A stretch of DNA of 7,227 bases from the NCBI GenBank assembly GCA_044344145.1, contig JBIJDM010000151.1, positions 1 to 7,227 of the forward strand, in the 5' to 3' direction. Shown one piece after another: positions 4,971 to 7,227 of the stretch. The notes under the pieces are model-generated. The model ran no database searches. It was not told the origin of the DNA and saw only the letters and a list, made by a program, of their open reading frames with translations. How positions within the stretch are numbered: the stretch's first letter is position 1; the number at the start of each line of letters is the position of its first letter. Source of the DNA: JBAXGE01 sp044344145 (GTDB taxonomy: Bacteria > Planctomycetota > Phycisphaerae > WQYP01). The translations under genes and the position numbers were made by a program.

Positions 4971-5411
4971 CTACGCCAGCCCCGGAGTTTTGCTCCGAAT
5001 CCAGCGTTCCACCTCCCGCTGGAATTGTTCCACGGCAACCAGCAAATCGCGGGCATCGGTATCACTAATCGGAATCGGAGTGTCGTAGGAAAAATCATTG
5101 CGTTTGTTGCGCGCCGCATCAAACAGCGCCGCAGCTCGTGCGAAAGCCGGGTCCGCCGTCTCCAAGGCCATAAAGGTATAGAAATGGTGCCCACCCCGCG
5201 CACTCACTCGGTAGCCACTGGCGCGTATTACCAGCGTCGCCACCAGTCGGGCCGCGTTATAGGCGAACTCATAACGCCCTTGTGCCGATAGACCCGCCAC
5301 GTGTGCATCGTGCAAATTGGTAACCACCATCGCACGCAACTCATCCAGTTCGGCTTTGCTCGTGGGCTCCAACACGATCCGCCGTTCCGCCAATAATGCG
5401 CTCCAACTCAT
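4971..5411 (-). CDS. HEPN-domain protein, toxin candidate of an MNT/HEPN module
   Basis: Predicted all-helical HEPN protein of 146 residues, encoded directly after a nucleotidyltransferase, the usual arrangement of an MNT/HEPN toxin-antitoxin pair in which HEPN is the RNase toxin. Visible features are a helix with YEFAYNAARLVATLVIRASGYR (47-68), GGHHF at 73-77, and the end motif RNKRNDFSYD at 101-110. Aligned to the canonical RNxxxH, the best fit is Arg104-Asn105-x3-Tyr109, so Tyr replaces the catalytic His. RNxxxY-type ends occur, as I recall, in some HEPN subfamilies of the SAV_6107 kind. RNase activity is therefore uncertain, and Tyr109 could instead be a modification target. The frame extends to TTG at 5423 and GTG at 5417; ATG at 5411 is chosen, with GGCGGTG close upstream. 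Its first 71 bases overlap the end of the nucleotidyltransferase gene in another frame, so the two are probably translationally coupled. Confidence 0.8.
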   Translation of the reverse strand: MSWSALLAERRIVLEPTSKAELDELRAMVVTNLHDAHVAGLSAQGRYEFAYNAARLVATLVIRASGYRVSARGGHHFYTFMALETADPAFARAAALFDAARNKRNDFSYDTPIPISDTDARDLLVAVEQFQREVERWIRSKTPGLA

Positions 5412-6009
5412 GTTCACCGCCAATTAAAAACAGCTTGGGTTTCTTCAGCACCGCCGTTAAAAAGTGATGCCCACCGGCAATCTTACTCGCAAACTCCGCG
5501 CGCGTGTAACGGGTGGTATTAATCTCGCGTCCCAGCCGCACCTGCACCGGCCGCAAGGCCCACGCCACATCCCCACTGGCCACCGTGCCCACGATAATCA
5601 AATCAATGTCACTATCCGCCCGTTCCCGCGCTTCGGCCACCGAACCATGGACAAACGCCAGATCAATCTTCCCCGCCAAGGGTGCCAGCGCCGCACGCAG
5701 CGGCTCGGTAAGCCCGGAAGTTTTGGTCAGGATACCGGCAAGTTCCGGCAGAATCGGACACGCCGGGTCGGCCCGATAGTAGACCCGGTTCCCACTTTTA
5801 CGCCGCAGCAAAATCCCCGCCAGCGACAGCTTTGCCAGCGTCCGCTGCAACGACGACGGCCCCACCCCCAAATCCACCGCCAGGTCACTCAAATACCACT
5901 CTTTGTCGGGATGCAAAACCAACGCCCCGAGCACGTCCTGCACGGTCGCGTTAAATAGCGCAGAAATGATGGGAACCGACTTACGCATAATGCGTATATT
6001 CTTACACAT
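5341..6009 (-). CDS. Winged-helix/MNT nucleotidyltransferase, antitoxin and autoregulator candidate
   Basis: A 222-residue fusion of a DNA-binding winged helix (about 18-80; YLSDLAVDLGVGPSSLQRTLAKLSLAGILLRR is the recognition region, NRVYYRA the wing) and a minimal nucleotidyltransferase (about 100-205). The second domain has GS at 122-123 and the metal-binding Asp134 and Asp136 in SDIDLIIVG; Glu162 is a candidate third carboxylate. In characterised MNT/HEPN pairs the nucleotidyltransferase blocks its HEPN partner, in the MntA/HepT case by AMPylating it. The intact active site allows the same here. The winged helix probably binds the palindromes upstream. ATG at 6009 opens the longest frame, but ATG at 5988 is equally plausible because the intervening codons lie inside those palindromes; neither has a good ribosome site. 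The last 24 or so residues overlap the HEPN gene in a different frame. Confidence 0.88.
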   Translation of the reverse strand: MCKNIRIMRKSVPIISALFNATVQDVLGALVLHPDKEWYLSDLAVDLGVGPSSLQRTLAKLSLAGILLRRKSGNRVYYRADPACPILPELAGILTKTSGLTEPLRAALAPLAGKIDLAFVHGSVAEARERADSDIDLIIVGTVASGDVAWALRPVQVRLGREINTTRYTRAEFASKIAGGHHFLTAVLKKPKLFLIGGEHELERIIGGTADRVGAHEQSRTG

Positions 6010-6018
6010 ATTGCGTAA
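5981..6018. promoter_or_regulatory. Double palindromic operator over the MNT gene start
   Basis: Two 17-bp dyads of the form TTACGCA-N3-TGCGTAA stand in tandem, 21 bp from start to start, with ATTC between them. The first (5981-5997) differs from the ideal at one arm position and so does the second (6002-6018). Both candidate start codons, at 5988 and 6009, fall in the 3-bp centres of these dyads, so a bound repressor would cover the start. The likely ligand is the winged-helix protein encoded directly downstream. Confidence 0.8.
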
Positions 6019-6081
6019 ATAAGCAAGCTAAATCACCAATAATGGCCCATTCGCCCCATCCCAAACCCATAAACACCCAAT

Positions 6082-6119
6082 TTACGCAAAACGCGTACAT
6101 TCTTACGCAATCTGCGTAA
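6082..6119. promoter_or_regulatory. Second double palindromic operator, 101 bp upstream
   Basis: It has the same architecture as the pair at 5981-6018: dyads at 6082-6098 and 6103-6119, again 21 bp apart with ATTC between. The second dyad is a perfect TTACGCA-N3-TGCGTAA; the first has two arm mismatches. Most differences between the two blocks fall in the N3 centres. The two blocks sit 101 bp apart, flanking the probable promoter region, which suits looping or cooperative repression. Confidence 0.75.
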
Positions 6120-6142
6120 ACACTAAACCACCCCGATCCCAA

Positions 6143-6266
6143 CATCCTGCTCATCCTGTCCCTCCATGTAAAATTATCCCTCCGGTATTTTCATTGCGTC
6201 GTCGCGCCGTTGCGTGAGTCTCCCCCCGTCCCCCAACTCGTAATTCGTAACTCGCGACTCGTAACT
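6143..6266. repeat. Intergenic phrase repeats of three types
   Basis: Three degenerate phrase families follow each other past the 3' end of the gene at 6274. 6143-6175 holds CATCCTG units ending CCATGTAAAA, a near copy of 3206-3238. 6190-6227 holds GCGTCG and GCGCCGTTGCG units running into TCTCCCCCC, matching 4633-4658. 6238-6266 holds CGTAATT, CGTAACT, CGCGACT and CGTAACT units with a 7-8 bp period. Nothing in it looks coding. Confidence 0.7.
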
Positions 6267-6273
6267 CTTCCCC

Positions 6274-7227
6274 TCACCGCTCCACCCGCACCACCACATC
6301 ATCATTCTGCTTGGCCGCACCCGACTCCGTCTTTTCCACGCCCCCATCATCCTTACCATCCGGCCCCACGCTATACAACACATACCCCGCCCCCTCGCGT
6401 CGATAGACCAGCGCCTGCCCACTGAACGGGTCCATCAACCCCGCTGGCAACGCCTCCGGATACGCCCCCTTATCCGCTCGTTCCCGCGCCAAGGTTAACA
6501 TCCCCAGCGTCAATTGCCGTTGGGCTTCCGGGCGAACCAATGATTGCTCCGTGTGTTCTATTTTCCACATTAAGTTCCACTCACGAAACGGATAATGTGA
6601 GCCCAATAAAACTCTATACAAATCACCCGTCTGAGTTTCCGCCTCCGCTCGATCCAAAGCCTCCCGCCGCGCCTGATAAGCCGGCATTTTGACTGCCGCG
6701 ACCCGCTGGTCAAAATCATGATTCAAGCTGCGGAGTAATGCATTGTAATTGATTGGAAGCCAGAGTTTGGACGGCAACCAAGCCTCCGCTTCCGGCGCCG
6801 CGCCGGTTAAATTCATAAACTCCATCTTTGTCCACAATTGCTCGGAACCATAACGGGCGTGATACACCACCATATCCAGATTCAGGTAGCGTTCCACCAG
6901 ATCACCGGCCGCCGCGCTCCCCGGAACAGGTGGCATCTGTCGCACCACTTCAGTCAACCTTTGTGCCTCCCGCGCTGATATTGTTCCCGACCTCATGCCC
7001 GCCTGTAGAACCATATACCCCTGCACCTCCAGCATGCAGCCCAGCATCTGATGCAGCAAACTCTCCCCCTGCGCCAACAGACTCCCCAGCCGCAGCTGCG
7101 TTACCACCGCGCGCTCAAAGCCCGCTTCATCCCCCTCCCCCAAACATTTCATGGCGTGCACCTTCTGCATAATGTTCAAGTAATACCAGGGTGTCATTTC
7201 GCCGAATGAAACCAGTAGATTATTTAG
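6274..7227 (-). CDS. Uncharacterised PVC-type protein, N-terminus outside the window
   Basis: I cannot assign a function. The frame is open to the window edge. An ATG at 7197 gives 307 residues, but ten more codons upstream are also open, and relatives I recall begin with a membrane anchor and over 100 further residues, so this is probably a C-terminal fragment. From the 7197 ATG: residues 5-65 are helical, with ALGEGDEAGFERAV-like spacing (actual CLGEGDEAGF at 18-27) and LRLGSLLAQGESL (35-47), a pattern typical of large planctomycete hypothetical families. A long helical middle follows. The C-terminus has DPFSG (256-260), LVYRREG (263-269), and YSVGPDGKDDGG (275-286), an acidic loop that resembles the calcium-binding end of pseudopilin-like proteins. 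It ends in a short polar tail. The stop TGA at 6274 is followed by phrase repeats rather than another minus-strand gene for about 260 bp. Confidence 0.75.
   Translation of the reverse strand, partial: LNNLLVSFGEMTPWYYLNIMQKVHAMKCLGEGDEAGFERAVVTQLRLGSLLAQGESLLHQMLGCMLEVQGYMVLQAGMRSGTISAREAQRLTEVVRQMPPVPGSAAAGDLVERYLNLDMVVYHARYGSEQLWTKMEFMNLTGAAPEAEAWLPSKLWLPINYNALLRSLNHDFDQRVAAVKMPAYQARREALDRAEAETQTGDLYRVLLGSHYPFREWNLMWKIEHTEQSLVRPEAQRQLTLGMLTLARERADKGAYPEALPAGLMDPFSGQALVYRREGAGYVLYSVGPDGKDDGGVEKTESGAAKQNDDVVVRVER

Overview
The window looks like chromosomal DNA of a bacterium from the Planctomycetes-Verrucomicrobia-Chlamydiae (PVC) group, more likely Verrucomicrobiota or Planctomycetota. Three things suggest this. 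One is a membrane protein with an N-terminal C-x2-C-GYDLR...CPEC zinc-ribbon. Another is a protein ending in a DPF-G...YSVGPDGKDDGG tail. The third is a set of gaps filled with degenerate 'phrase' repeats of about 9-11 bp. The assignment rests on remembered family habits, not on a marker gene. No rRNA, tRNA, transposase or CRISPR array was seen.

Layout. Positions 1-515 have no convincing gene; they hold a 51-bp tandem duplication and several inverted repeats. Positions 516-3072, all on the minus strand, form a probable operon read right to left. It starts with a DNA methyltransferase of the SPPY (N4-cytosine) type, followed by a BglII/BstYI-family restriction endonuclease that overlaps it by ATGA, followed 50 bp later by a protein with six Sel1 repeats. 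A good sigma70-type promoter (TTTACA, 17 bp, TATAGT) precedes the methyltransferase. A second, shorter Sel1-repeat gene (3240-3653, minus) lies on the other side, so the restriction-modification pair sits between two Sel1 genes. The divergent plus-strand gene at 3798-4628 encodes the zinc-ribbon membrane protein. Positions 4629-4970 are a convergent gap with two strong hairpins and phrase repeats. Positions 4971-6009 (minus) hold a two-gene toxin-antitoxin-like module: a winged-helix/nucleotidyltransferase (MNT) protein followed by an overlapping HEPN protein. Upstream of it are two 38-bp blocks, each made of two 17-bp palindromes. Positions 6274-7227 (minus) hold the C-terminal part of an uncharacterised PVC-type protein that runs off the window.

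How the parts fit. The restriction enzyme has the Asp119/Glu128/Gln130 catalytic set and the same length as BstYI. It also has Lys and Ser at the two positions (133, 172) that, from memory, govern BstYI's R^GATCY specificity, so RGATCY is the leading prediction. The methyltransferase would protect those sites. No controller gene is seen; promoter position and gene order favour methyltransferase synthesis first. The MNT-HEPN pair is probably autoregulated through the palindromes. Its HEPN member has Tyr where the usual catalytic His of RNxxxH would be.
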